Shown here one piece after another: positions 36,915-49,139 of a DNA stretch of 64,000 nt. The position numbers and the translations under genes were made by a program. Positions within the stretch are counted from its first letter, which is position 1, and each line of letters opens with the position of its first letter. Where the stretch lies: assembly GCA_022747635.1 (NCBI GenBank), contig JAKTNV010000002.1, forward strand, positions 1,902,001 through 1,966,000. Reading direction: 5' to 3'. The notes beneath the pieces are model-generated. The model saw only the letters and a program-made list of their open reading frames with translations, was not told the DNA's origin and searched no databases. Source of the stretch: Hetaerina americana. Its lineage: Eukaryota; Arthropoda; Insecta; Odonata; Calopterygidae.

Positions 36915-37385
36915 AACTACAATGAAGTTTATTACCCAGTGGCTGCTTTACATTTATACTTTAAACTTCTAAAATTGGATGGAAAGGGCTCAAACAAACC
37001 TACAGGCAGCTGGTTCCAATCAATTATAGTTCTATTTAAAAAATAGTATTTTTTCTCATTTGTTTTTTGAGTCCTTATTTTTATTTTGAGGCTATGGTCG
37101 TTTTTTCCCTTAAAGTTAGGCTTTTCTATCCCTTGCCATAAATCTTCCCACGCTTCGTCCTTTTTAACAATTCTATACCTGTACATCGCGCCTAACCTAC
37201 TCCTTTTTCTTCTATTTTTCAAACTCTCCTATATCCAATATTTCTGCGACACTATCTGCTCTTTTATGACTCCCGAGTGCATGTCTTGCTGCCTTTCTTT
37301 GGACTTTTCCCATCTTTTTAATATGTCCCACCTCATATGGATCCCATACAATGGACGAGTGGATAGGGATAACCAGTGGCTTATT
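36915..37385 (-). mobile_element. LINE-C RT C-terminus and 3' end
   Basis: Minus strand frames read 'HSSIVWDPYEVGHIKKMGKV', 'QRKAARHALGSHKR', then after a frame change 'NRRKRSRLGAMYRY' and 'NRTIIDWNQLPVG'. This is the RT C-terminal tail of a CR1/L2-like LINE, distinct in sequence from LINE-B. It is 5'-truncated at about 37385. Related copies at 38285-38690 and 26776-26950. Confidence 0.8.
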
Positions 37386-38284
37386 ATGTGCTCTGAGGGT
37401 GGAGGTGAAGACCGCGTCACAGCAGAAGCAACCCAGGCTGCTCTCCGGGGTCAGGCACACAAGTGCGGGGGGGTGATAGGCGAGGGAGGCACGAGCGGGA
37501 AGGAGGACGAGGAAAGGGGCGAAGGAGAGGGACGAGAGAGAGAGAGGAGTCAGTGCGAAGTGAAGGAACCGGAGCGGCTCCTTTTTTTTGGGGTGGGGCC
37601 GAGATAGGAGGCGGTTTGGACTCTTGGATGGGGGTGGGTGGGAAGGGAGGGAGGGGGAGAGAAGGAAGGGGCTGGGGGAGGAGATTGCCAAGCACTGAAC
37701 GTGAGAGTGTAAGATTCCAGCAGCGGCAGTCTTACACTGGAGACTTTTTGCCATCTCCCAGATCTTTAATCGGAAGACTGAACTTGTTGATGAGGGAGGG
37801 GAGATGAATGGTAATCAGGCACAAAGGGGACTGGGGGGCAGGGGGGGAGAGGGGGGGGGGCGGCGGATGGGATTGGGGGGAATGATCTCTTAGAGACGAA
37901 GAGTCGGATTCCTCGCTCGCCAGTGTTATTTGAAAGCGGAGGCCGATTCAAAACAGAGTCGTAATGCCTTCGCATCGCTCCAATTATACGCCATGGCGAA
38001 CCCCCTTTTGTTGCCCGTGATGATAGGTTGGGATTAGATAAAGAGGTTTATCGCGAAGTGAAGGGAAAGACGAGTAGGAAAGCGGGGAAGGAATGGCGAG
38101 TGAGGAGTAAGAGGCTCATTTCTTCCCCTCGGTTTGTGTTCGAGAAACAGACGGGAGTTGAAGCGTCGGCACTACACTCGCCTACTACGAACGAGTAATT
38201 TTCATCCTCGCGTGACGGACAATGGGAAATAAAGGCGGAGCCACCTGATATTTCGGGCTCGACGCTGTCTCCGTATTTACAGCT
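37386..38284. other. No gene recognised; G/A-rich island
   Basis: G- and GA-rich sequence (long G runs near 37825-37865). Apparent frames on both strands are low-complexity. This island lies between two inverted LINE-C pieces. Confidence 0.45.
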
Positions 38285-38690
38285 TCTTCTCTGCTACTAT
38301 CCCTATCCTAGAATACTCGTCCACTGTATGGGATCCATATGAGGTGGGACACATTAGAAATATGTACAGAAAATGTTCAAAGAAAGAAAGCAAGACAAAT
38401 ACTCGAAAGGTGCAAAAGAGCAGATAGTAGCACGAAAATGTTAGATATACTGAAATGGGAGAGTTTGAAAAATAGAAGAAAAAGGAGTAGGTTAGGCGCG
38501 ATGCATAGCATTGTCAAAAAAATGACGAAGCGTGGGAAGATTTATGGAAAGAGATAGAAAAAAACCGAACTTTAAGGGAAAAAACGACCACAATTTCAAA
38601 ATAAAAATAAGAACAAAAAAATAAATAAGAAAATATACTCTTTTTTAAATAGAACTATTGTTGAATGGAACCAGCTGCGGCGCCTTTACG
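38285..38690 (+). mobile_element. LINE-C RT C-terminus, decayed
   Basis: Carries in broken frames the same blocks as 36915-37385: a Trp-Asp-Pro-Tyr-Glu-Val coding stretch near 38325-38345, 'CKRADSSTKMLDIL', 'LKNRRKRSRLGAM', and the terminal 'NxTIVEWNQL'-like block. Opposite in orientation to the copy about 1 kb to the left. Confidence 0.75.
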
Positions 38691-40087
38691 CCCCCAAAAC
38701 GGGGGTGTTCAGACCGCTAGCCGGGCTCAAATATGATTCCATACAACGACGGCAGCAGAAAAGATGATTCAAATGGGGAACGCAATGTCGAGAATAGGGA
38801 CTTAAGGCTAGGACAATGTGAGATCTGGTGCTTTGGGTGTTTTGTCTTGGTGGTTAGGGTGATGCTGAGCAAAGGAAAGCAGTGGAATTTCGATGGAGAG
38901 ACGGAGAGGACAAATACAAACAGATGAAGCCAGCGAGAGGCGCGAAGGGGAGATAGCGGGGAGTAATGCAGCGATAGTAACAAAATAATATATCTATCGG
39001 AGGAGTAGAGAGTCAAGAAGGGTGAAGCGCAGTGCCCGATCGGAAACTAGGGAGAAGGGTATTTATGCGGAACAGGCGAAAGGCAGGATATAATTAGAAG
39101 AAATAAGAGCAGACCCCATCGATATCGTGACAATCCAAGTACAAATGGCGACAAACAGTCATTGAAAGGAAGAAGTAATATTTATACGGTCAATTATACG
39201 ATGACGAAAGGATTGAGAATTTACCTGGAAGAAGACACTTAATTGTGATTGGTGACTGTGAATCAGTACCGCGGGAGGGAGAGAGTAAGGGAGAAGGAAG
39301 TGAGGCAGAAGGGCACGGTCAAGGAGAAAAGAATGACCGCGAAGAGAAAACCAGGAAAGCACCGCAATGGGCCTGCGTACAAACGGAAACTGCCGAGGGA
39401 CAGAGGGAGATATCAGTTAGATTATAGTAGGATCAAGAATTGATTAAGAAATAGTTGGATGAACAAAAGCAGTTTCTCGGGAGTAGATGCAGACTCGGAC
39501 CATAATTCAGTGCAAACGTAGTGCAGACTGGACGAAGAGAAGAGGTATAAGAAAATGGAATGTGGAAGACGGAACTGGTGGAAGAAAGGAACGAGTACCA
39601 GGTCGTCAACGTTGATTAAAAAACTGAGCGAGAGAAAGGGGACGCGTAAAGCAGGAGATATATGGGAATATTTGCAACAAAGGACCAAGAAAATGGCGAA
39701 AAACAACAGGATAGGCAAACGGGATAAGGGTCATTAAGCCATGGATTACAGAAGATATGATTTAGCGTGAAGGAGGCAGTGAAAGAACGTGGACGCAGAT
39801 TAAGGGAGAAGAGATAATAAAAATAAACTGAGCCATTCAACTAATCGAGCAAAGAAAATATGCTGTAAAGAGTAGTACGGAAATATGCAGAGTTTCTGGA
39901 TACAGAGTAAAATGGGCGCACTGCATAGGAAGGCGAAGGAAGTGTAAGGATGTAGGAAGGGAAATTCCCTTTGCACTATCAGTAATGCCAAGAATAAAAA
40001 ATTACTCGAAACAGAAGATGTTCTGAAAAGACGGAAAGGTAATATATAGAAAGTACATGATAAAAATAATGGGAGGGGAATGTGGAC

Positions 40088-40205
40088 ATACAAAGGGAAT
40101 ATGAGGGATCCGGGTTCGAATCCCGGTCAAGGCGAATGATTTTTACACTCTGAAATTGTTGCAACGTCACTGTCGCGGCATCTCCCGCAGTTTTTTGTAA
40201 TTAAT
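40088..40205 (+). mobile_element. SINE2, truncated copy
   Basis: Contains a pol III box B (GGTTCGAATCC), then 'CGGTCAAGGCGAATGATTTTTACACTCTG' in parts, and ends in 'CGGCATCTCCCGCA'. It lacks the box A head and has an internal deletion compared with the next copy. Confidence 0.75.
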
Positions 40206-40374
40206 CAAAGGTAAAGCAACCTTAGTTTTAAAAGTTGGCTTTAACCTCGTGCGTGGACTGTGGCGCGCGTCGCCCATGACTACGACTGCTTGCGATATTG
40301 TTCGCATGTTCGGTGTTCATATCACAACATCTTGTTCCTTTAAAGCCCCCAAAATGTCGGAGTACAAGAGGACG

Positions 40375-40555
40375 CCTCGATAGCTTAACTGGCTGAAACA
40401 CTCGGCCGGAAATAAAGGGGTCCGGGTTCGAACCCCGGTCAAGACAAATGATTTTTACACTCTGCAAATTGCTGCACTGCAATGCACAGTTAGCGAATGA
40501 CTCCATTGAAAGGTACTGTTGCGGCATCTCCCGCATTTTCTTGGAATTTGAATAT
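40375..40555 (+). mobile_element. SINE2, tRNA-derived
   Basis: About 180 bp. Head with box A-like TAGCTTAACTGG and box B GGTTCGAACCC spaced as in a tRNA, then 'ATGATTTTTACACTCTGCAA' and a 'CGGCATCTCCCGCATTTTCT' end. I reject a functional tRNA because the acceptor strands and anticodon arm do not pair properly and the 3' flank is repeated in the neighbouring copy. Unrelated in body sequence to SINE1. Confidence 0.8.
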
Positions 40556-41500
40556 GACGTTGATAAGGATATCATAAGACCAAGCAAGACTTGATTCGAT
40601 ATCAAAAATATCTTAAGAAGAGAGATAAAAAAAAGGCTGTGGGAATTGATAGCAACTGCCATGCAGAGATACTCAAGAATTTAGGAAAATGCGGAAGGGA
40701 GAGTTTATGTGGGCTCATTGGTAGCATAGTTGGCGTATGAGTTTGACCCGATCGATATACTTCGTCATCTCAGTATTTACACTCATTCTCAAGAAAGGAA
40801 ACGCGTGAATCTGTGAGGACGTTAGAATTATGCACGTACGGTTTGATATCACTCGTGGCAGCGGAGGAGCTTGGATAACTAAGAAAAGGACAGAAAAAGA
40901 CCAAATGAATTCTTAGGAGAGGATCAGTTTGAGTTTAGAAAAAGGGTGGGCACATGTACTGTCGTGAGGTCATTACTAAAAAGGAACATGGATTGTAACG
41001 AGAATGCATTTGTAGTCTCATCGGATTTTGAGAATGTGTTCCCCTGAGTAAATTGGACTCATTTAAAGAAAATTCGCAGAGGATGGGAGAAGAATATAGA
41101 GATAGACAATTAAGTCGAAACCAGAACATGTTTCAGATTTCACAGGTGCGGATGAAGGGTCGGGGTGGTCAGATCTGGACAGAGGAGTAAGACACGGATG
41201 TCCATCATTACCCATTGCTTTCAATAAGTATAAGGAGGTGGGAAAGGCTAGGGGCCGGAACGATAGGGGAGCACTTAACTTATGTTGACGAACAAGCCTT
41301 TAGTAGCGAACCTTTCAAAGGGAGTCGGAGTATCAATCATTTAGAGCGCTGCAGAATTAGTGTGATAGGCCGGGGATGAGAAATAATCATAATAAAATGA
41401 AAATTATGACTCAAGGAGTTGGAAAGCTTGCAAAAACATTGAATTTCGAGGTCATAAACCTAAACAGGTAGAACGTTTCAGGAATAAAGGAATTGTTTCG

Positions 41501-44385
41501 GAGAAGGATGAGCACATTTGTCGGGAGATACGAGTCCCCAATTTACGAAAATTGTAATTAAAACACAAGACGCCTATTAGTGAAATAGTTGGGTTAATTA
41601 TCAAAACATTCACTAATTGCATATATTAAATCAAATATCTATAACTCAATTGCGTTTCCAGCATATTTTAACACGATTTTCAAACGCTCCCGGCTAAAAA
41701 ATGCAAAAAAAGTCATTAGTTTCCAAAAATATAGGGACTTGTGAAAATTTATTGAAGTTAAAAACGAAACTCAGTTTCAAATGAGGTACTTTCTCCAAGC
41801 AATTTTTCGGTCACACAAAATATTCAGGGGAAAGAAACTTCTCCTTGCAGTTACTCTTTCAGTTAATTACTACTGGACATGTCCAGTACTACCGTACTGG
41901 ACATGACTTACTTGGGCTGTTTGGAAAATGGTTTTTTGCAGCGAATGAGATAAATAAAAGAAAATTAGGAGTTTCCCTGAAAAAGAATGAGTTTCCTTCT
42001 GGCGTCTTTTTTGTCAAAACTCTTGACAAACTCACATCAAGAACTCAATCATTCCAAACATTGTATTGCGTGGCACTAAACTGACTCTAGTATTACTTCA
42101 TCTATGTTATTTCAACACGACCTTTGGCCGCACAGACGCAGGACGCAGGAGCGAAAGGAAGTGAGCTCAGATTAGAATCCTGATTGCGACTGGTAACCGA
42201 GACAAAAGAAAATCAAAGGAAGGCGAATGCGGGATGGCAACAGAATTTAAAATGTGCCCGGAAAGGAATATGGCGAGGAAGGATGTCCCCGTCGGCCAAA
42301 ATAAAAAAAAAGCCCAATTGAAAAAGGGAGCAGGGAGGTGTTGGCAGACGGGAACAAACGCGCGTCGCGGGATCCGCAAAACTGAAGCAAACGCCCCCGA
42401 GGGGCGCCAGACGTTTCGCTCAAGACTGAACCGGGCGTCATTCTCTCGTTTAATAATCTGAACTCAAGAGGGAGACACTCGTGCAGTCAATCTTCCTCTC
42501 GCACCGAACAGCGGACGACGCCACAAAGGGCACGCGGCGTGGAAATGTGTGCAATCGAAGGATTGCGAAAGAGTGGATCACCTCCCGAATCGTTCTTTCT
42601 TCCCCCCACCCCCCGTCCTCGCTTCCGCCGAATCACGATCCACCCATCCCTCATTTTTCACACCGCCCCCTCCGAAGGGAGAGAGGGATCTTCGCGCCCG
42701 CCTCCTCCCCCTCGCCCGGCATCAGCACCGGTGACCGAGGAGATTGAATTTTCGGCGGTGGCGCGGATGGGAGGGGAGGGGAGGGGGGAAGGGGCGGGCG
42801 GAGGGTGGGGCGGAGAAGAGCACGACTCATGAACAAGTGGGTGGCTGCCGCCGAGGTCCCTGTTGCCATGGGAACCGAAAATCACGATTTATAAGAGCGT
42901 AGGGCGCGAGTCCGGAGTCGCTCGCGCGCGGAGAAAAAGAGAGAGAAAGAGGAGAGAAGGGGAAGTGAAGAAGAGATCCTCCTTCCTTCCTTGCCGTACT
43001 CACCATGAGCTCACTCCTATTTCACTGCTATGCTAACGACGAAAGAATCGCGATCAGCAGGAAATAATTTAAATTTGCACTTTTGCGAACGAAATTATTT
43101 AAATTGATACATTTCCCAAGAATACCGAGAGAAAAAAATGGAGCCATCGCAGCGTCAAAATAAGCATCCTTTAATTGTACATGAAAAAAAAATCACAATT
43201 GGAATAGTGCTCGATAAAATGTGACACAATCCCTTTCAAATTTGCATACGACGCGGAATTTGAGGCAGGAGCGATTTCGCGTCACTGGTCGTGGAATCGA
43301 AACAGACGTGTCTAAGACCAAATATGGCGACGACCTCTTCAAAATGGATGACTATAGTTGCTTATGAAGACAGAATGGCTAGCAACGGTAATAGAACATT
43401 CCAGATGTTGGATTCGGGTGCAATCAAAACGTTTTCGAATGTTCCATTCTTTAAACTGGCCCGAAGGTTGACCTTGGCACTGGTTCCAGAAATGAAAGAA
43501 ATCAAACGGTCGATCCCATCACCAAAAATCAGTTCACCCTCGATGTCACCACGGATTTATGCGCACCGGAATTGGAATGAACCTTGAGTCTCGAACCAAG
43601 GATTCCCAATAAAGATAATTTTCAAACGCTCCTATGCAGGCAGCTCCTTTAAAACCTTCGTCTAGCAACTCGTTTTCATGGCATAACACCTGAATTTACG
43701 AGAAAAAATTGCAAATCCTCACGATATTACAATCACAAGTTACTTATTAAGTCACTAAACCGAGGGTGGACAACCTGTGGCACGCGCGCCCGAAATGGTA
43801 CGCAGAGCAATGATTTTGGCATGGGAGGTAGCAGTGGATCATTCCACGGCGATCACTCGAAGGGGTTGGCACGCGAGCCTAGAGTATGTACACTCAAATT
43901 ACGCACATACAAGGACGTTGGCGCTCGATCGCCAAAAGTTCACCATCACTCCATTGTACGCCTGATTTCGATCCGAAATGCTTGGCTTTTAATTCCAATT
44001 TCGAACGTACACGTTTTGCAAATGAAGGATACCGAACAATTCTGGAGCGCCCAAGCGGCGCGTAAATGTGGGCCGTACCGGTGAACAGAGCTCACCTCTA
44101 CCGGCCTTTTCGGGTGTATAATTTGAATATTGTCGGGAAGAAGAGAAGAGCGATTGAGTGATCATGTCGTTTGGGTGAAAAAGAACTTACAAACCAATGC
44201 TTAGGTACATGTATATCACGAGAGCAATATAATATTTTGACGGCACAATAGAACACAAATTAAAATGGATAACACGTAAAAGGACAGTCACATTGCAGAT
44301 TATTTGATACAATCAAACACGTAATCTCACCATATGGCGAAAAAGTATTCATTCACATGGAAATAGATTATGCATAAATAAATAA

Positions 44386-44390
<5 letters not shown>
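41501..44390. other. No gene recognised; GC island 42490-42990
   Basis: AT-rich at first, with a small palindromic duplication (TACTGGACATGTCCAGTA and a second TACTGGACATG, 41871-41906). A CpG-rich island spans about 42490-42990. At 42889-42896 a TTTATAAG string is followed by CG-rich sequence, which would suit a core promoter, but no downstream exon can be recognised. Frames around 43290-43590 and 43777-44084 lack family signatures. Confidence 0.4.

Positions 44391-44461
<71 letters not shown>
44391..44461. repeat. (TA)n array with AAAT margin
   Basis: About 71 bp of TA preceded by AAATAAATAAATAAA at about 44376-44390. Confidence 0.95.
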
Positions 44462-44463
<2 letters not shown>

Positions 44464-44562
44464 CAACACAGAAGTAGATTTTTTTAACATAGAAACACAA
44501 AGAAAGGACACTCACATATGTAGTTTTGACGTTTCGACGGCTTGATCGTCGCCATCATAATC
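44462..44562 (-). mobile_element. PLE2: Penelope 3' tail
   Basis: On the minus strand it reads 'GATGGCGACGATCAAGCCGT', then CGAAACGTC, then 'GTGAGTGTCCTTTCTTTGTG' and 'TTTCTATG' before the TA array. The 3' end of PLE1 (16320-16430) has the same order: a short stem-loop, GAAA, 'GTGAGTCTC', a T-rich run, 'GTGTGTTTCTG', then an AT array. I therefore call it the end of the same Penelope family. The GACG/CGTC stem plus GAAAC resembles a decayed hammerhead. Confidence 0.6.
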
Positions 44563-44565
44563 AAT

Positions 44566-44739
44566 ATTATTAATAAATTTAAAAAATACAAAATTTAAAT
44601 GAAATTTAAAATATAAAATCAAAATTAACAATGAAATTACATAATTCATAAAAATATTACTTGTTTAATTTTGTTGTTAATATTGATTTTATTTTTTAAA
44701 TTTCATTTAACTTTTGTATTTTTTAAATTTATTAATAAT
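44566..44739. repeat. AT-rich inverted repeat, 66-bp arms
   Basis: Arms 44566-44631 and 44674-44739 are reverse complements with about four mismatches, separated by 42 bp. Composition is almost pure A/T, but the aligned length and order exceed what I would expect by chance. Confidence 0.75.
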
Positions 44740-45689
44740 TTTTTTTTTAATGATATAGGATTTTTTTATAATTAGGCTTCAAATAAATTTTTTAATCACA
44801 AATTGGGGGTCTATATTGAGCATTTTTGCTTGCAAGGAATTACGAAAGAACTAAAATGAGAAAGGCATGGGAAAGACTCCGCGACAGTGTCCACGGCGTG
44901 CGCGGAAGTTAAACTGAAGCAAATAACGCACTCCTGCGAAGCGAAGGACCGCAGTCCAGGGACGGAGACCGTAAGATTGTTTTTAGCCCCGCTGCTCCAA
45001 GCGTGGGAAGCCGTCGCCGTTTATCAGAAATGACATTCTCAACAGATTTTCTCCGAAACATGAACGCTTGCAGTGAACTTCAAACCCGCGTCAAAAAGTT
45101 AGCTTGATGAATAATAGGTTCGCCGGTTGGGGAAAGCCGAACTGGGGCTGACTCATCTCTATTTGTGGATCGGAAGGGGAGTCGGGGGTAGGAAAAGGGT
45201 TGAAAGCAAAGAGGACGTGCATGACCTCCCTCCCTTCGAGCCCAGCCCATCCTTCCCACCCCACCCCGACAGCACACCCCACCACCCCCCAGCAACCAGC
45301 CTCTTGGCTCGCACCCCGCCCTTTCTCTGGCCCTCCCCACGGACGACCCCCAAAACGCCCCCTCCCTACCCCCCGTGCACCCCCAGGGTGGCGGCGACAA
45401 CTCCCCCTCTTCCCCTCCGATCCTCGTCCACACCTGCGGTACCAAATACCTTAGAACATAGCTAAGACGAAGGAGCAGGGTTCGACGAAGAAAATCAGGC
45501 GTAGCCCTGGGAATTGATGAGCGGGGAAAGAACCGGCCTGGATGTAAGCATACGTGTATATATTTTTATTCTTTGCGGCGATATAGTGTGTAAGAGTACG
45601 TTACCATGGACTTTGAATGAATACCAACGCCTGTGTGGGTGAGAATCTGCATGCTTTTGTTTGTTTTGGGTGTGGTTTTGCTCTGTTTT
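44740..45689. other. No gene recognised; C-rich island 45170-45460
   Basis: AT-rich sequence, then a strand-asymmetric C-rich island giving Pro/Thr-rich frames on one strand and Gly-rich frames on the other. No domain recognised. Confidence 0.4.
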
Positions 45690-45740
45690 AAGGTTGGTGT
45701 CCTAACACCCCCCGCCACACGCCCTCGCGTCGCGTAATGT
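45690..45740 (+). mobile_element. LINE-B2 terminus
   Basis: GGTTGGTGTCCTAACACCCC, then CGCCACACGCCCTCGCG, nearly repeats 59755-59800, the end of a LINE-B2 with a recognisable RT. The preceding T/G-rich stretch is also similar. Confidence 0.6.
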
Positions 45741-48700
45741 TTACAGATTTACTCCCTTAACCATATTTATGACTAATTTCACTGAGAAATAACTCAATCA
45801 TAGTGTAAATACGTAAGTGCTCTTTTTACATTAACAAGAAGGCCAACAAACCACTGCTGGGGTGAGCGGCAGGTGGTGATTCCTCAACGGGTCTGCAAAA
45901 ATCACATGCCGGTATGTTTTATTAGGTCTTAAAGAAATACAGAGCAAACATCAGTGCATTACAGAATTCTCTGCACAATACCATTAGTGATGGATATTTA
46001 GTCTGCTTTCACGCATGATTGGAACTATTTTTGGAAGAAAATATTTTCAATTAATAAATTGGGAGATAAAATATTCAAGAGCACCCAAAGCTTTAGTATT
46101 GCACCAATTTATGATTTTATTGGTAGACAATTTTTAATGGAACACGACGATAATGGCAGAAAAGTCGGAAAAAAATTGAATTACAATCCGCAGATAACTT
46201 GGTACTACAGAGGATACGCAAAGCTATTGAATGAATAGAAACTCCCTCGCCAAATTCAGTCTACACTGTTTCGGAAAACGATATGATACGGTAACATGGT
46301 TTGAAATAAAATATTACCAACGTGAACAGAAAATTTCATGACGTAAACATCTCACGTCCTAGCGAAAGGCCATAACTCTGCACCCACTTCGTGAAAAAAA
46401 CAATTGAATTTCAGCGAATAGTTTCCGTTACCGTGCAAAAAATCATCGTGTGCTAATCAATAGTACAATAAATGGAAGCAAAATGGGGCCGCTCATTAGC
46501 CCTGCATGCCTCATTCACTCGTAGCAATCATTAAAAAAACGACAAGCACTAGAACGGTAGCGTCATGCCATTCCTTCGTCACAACATCATTTTCTAACGC
46601 CTTTTTATTAGCATAGGCAAATTTTTTCACAAAATAACTAAGGACTTGAGAATACGCGACTCAAGACAAACGACCTTGAAGCCAACGTGACGACGAAGCC
46701 ATCCATTTATGAATCCCGAGTCGACGCAAATAGGGGCACTGGGACATGACATTAGTCATTCCACATTGAGAATATCGTGCCTATTTCGTCGTTATCAAGT
46801 TTACATACCTCTCCACACCCTCAGGAATGGGGAGTCCTGCAACACGTTCCCTCTTCTCCTCCTACCCCCTCTCATAACCTGCCGTTCCCCTTCCACACAC
46901 ACCCAAGAACAAAAACACACATTCCGGCTCTCACGATGTCACTACACACTCATTCAAGCCCTCTCGCGTCTCTTCGCTCCAACTCCTTTGGCGATCGCTC
47001 GAAGGCCAAAACACACACACACCTGTCTCCCCGATTCTCGCACTATTATCATCATCCAGCAACGCCCCCTAAACCCGAGGACCGCCCCTCTTCTCTCCCT
47101 CATTCCTTCCTCCTCTAAGCCCTCTCGACGTACGCTAAGACTCGGAGATCCCTTCGCGGCCTGCTTCGAGGGGCGAGAGTGAAGAAAAGGCGTCCGCAGT
47201 CGTACAACGTGTGCGGGAGGGCGTGCGTGTGACGGGCGAATGAGAGGGGGGATTCGGGGGAGGGAGAGGGGGGGGGTTGCTGTTTTTTTGTGCGACGCCT
47301 TAGGGATCTCTAATCCGACTAGCTGGATGTTTTGGCATCGCTTCCTATGCATAACCTTGACCGTCACGTCTTCTGCATGGGTGGAGTTTCCAATCTCTCC
47401 CTCTTTCTCCGCATCCCCTCCCAGTCAATCTCAACCTTCCCCGCGCTGAAGGGTTCCTTCGCGTCGCTGCCAAAATGATGCTCACGCCGGAGCCTCTCCT
47501 TCTCGGAGTCTCCAAGGAAGAATTCGATGCGAAATGCCATTGTGTTCCAAAAGCGAAACACGTCAGGGCTATGCCGTCGGCGCCTATGCAACGATTTCTA
47601 TGAAAACGTCTTTTATAACCCTAAACCTTTCGCCAATTCAATTCAATATTTCTAACAAAGTTTTTAGAATAAAAAGACATGGACAGGAGTACTTTTTTAA
47701 CACGAGAATCATTGATGAGCGATATTTTGCAAATTGATCGTTAACACCGGTAATAGCAAATATTTTTTTTAAGAAGTTCTATCGTGAATTAAAAGAAAAG
47801 ACGAAGTAAAGATGCAGCGATTACGTAATCCCTTGTCGGTATGTGATCCCAGAGTCCAAACCTGTTGCACGCACAACAGTCCCCGAGAACCGCAGCGGCG
47901 ACGCCTTGCATTCCCGAAACGTTGAGATGCCGGAGATCTAAACTAGAGCATTGCGTGCTCGGGGTTCCATTCCCTCGGTCCGCCATTATCGCTCACCCGA
48001 GAATCTTTCAGCGGACCCACGGTGACTGGAGGTGGAATGAAGTCGTCTCTTCCACTCTCTTCAAGAAAAAATCACCAAACGTGGCCTTGGGATGCAGAGG
48101 TGCGGAGGCGTGAAGGGGACATCCGTGTGGGGAGGGGGTTTGGGCGGTGAGGGGGAGGGAGGAAGGGAAGGGAGGAAGGAAGGGAAGGGAGGAAAGCTGA
48201 AATAAATAGGGAAACAAAAAAACTGAGAGAGAGAGATAAGAGGACGCTGTTCATGACGGAGCGTGGGAGGGAGGGTGGTCCTTTGCATCCCTAGCTTCTT
48301 CCCAACTCCCTCCGGGGGTGTGAATGGGGAGCACCTACGTCGGCGCGGTGCCCTGGAGGCCATGGGTGCGACCGTGTGCGCGTGTATACGTGGACGCCCT
48401 GCCCACCCTAAATATCACTAAAAGACTAGGAACTGGCTGAGGGGATACACGATTCGAAAAATTTTAATATTTCTCATAGAATTCCACTACGGCATCAAAT
48501 GTTCACCACTACTCTACTCATTTGGGTCAATTTCTTTAGTTATTGCCCACCATAACGCCAAAAGAGCGGTAATAATGGATGCAAATGGAGTCAAATCAGG
48601 TTTAAAAAATCAGACTAACTCGGCAGAGTTATTTTCTAAGCCACTTCGATGGCAGTCATTAAGGCTCCCTACTGTTCGCGAGAGGAATGAATGAAATTTA

Positions 48701-48817
48701 AGACGTGTCGATTCCGCAGCTTATCTGTATCTTCTTTCGCTCGTGATTTCTCTTGCTGCAATGCGATGGCGCGGATGGGACTTCCTTAAAACTTACACGA
48801 GGGATTTAGTGCATGAT
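45741..48817. other. No gene recognised; GC-rich 46800-47500 and 48060-48410
   Basis: About 3 kb. The 157-codon frame at 46709-47182 is Ser/Pro/Thr/His-rich and lies in a C-rich stretch; the 137-codon frame opposite is its compositional mirror. Neither has a domain I recognise. GGGAAGGGAGGAA-type tandem purine units occur at about 48160-48195. Confidence 0.4.
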
Positions 48818-49081
48818 TTAATGTCTTCGGTATAAGAGCGACTCGCGATTTACGAATGCATCTACAAAATATACCACCAGATGCCGACGGAAGGTGTTTA
48901 GGTGAGTAGCCATACGTGTGCAAATAAGTTCAACAGACTTGTATGTTCTCACAATCTTGCCAGCCAACTCGTAGCACCGCTCCTCAGCCCTCAATCGTCT
49001 CCGCTGCTCAAGATCCAATGCACATCGGCACGACACTCGGTAAAAAATTGCTTTGTTCTGGGATGATTCCACTTCGGGCAT
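48818..49081 (-). other. Unassigned 87-codon open frame
   Basis: Starts at ATG 49081. Unlike the low-complexity frames nearby it has a balanced composition, with charged helical stretches ('LEQRRRLRAEERCYELAGKI') and a hydrophobic end ('HLVVYFVDAF'). I do not recognise the family. It lies just upstream of, and opposite to, a jockey-like LINE relic, so it could be part of another element or chance. No function can be given. Confidence 0.3.
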
Positions 49082-49139
49082 GCAACATCAAAATGTGCCC
49101 TCTTGTTGAATATGCAGTGACTCCACCGCCCAGCAGGGA

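Larger units (their letters stand above)
38950..41500 (+). mobile_element. Ancient RTE-like LINE, heavily decayed
   Basis: In order along the + strand, broken frames recall LINE-A: 'DIVTIQVQMATNSH' (about 39120), 'LIVIGDCES' (endonuclease, about 39245), a 'YQLDY' block (about 39410), 'DADSDHNS'-like (about 39485), 'KPWITEDMI' (about 39735), 'KAVGIDSNCHAEILKNLGKC' (about 40640-40690), 'EDQFEFRK' (about 40920), 'DFENVF' (about 41025), and 'RGVRHGCPSLPIAF'-like (about 41185). Stops and indels are dense, so it is much older than LINE-A copies 1-4. Two SINE2 units sit inside it. Confidence 0.75.

Noticed and set aside
40375..40450. A functional tRNA gene, suggested by box A, box B and GGTTCGAACCC
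   Set aside because: Acceptor and anticodon arms do not pair properly, and the downstream body is repeated at 40088-40205, so it is a tRNA-derived SINE.
42889..43010. A TATA-like core promoter and a GGTGAGTACGG splice-donor-like string on the minus strand
   Set aside because: Both strings are short and common; no exon or transcript structure supports them, so they are only mentioned under the region entry.
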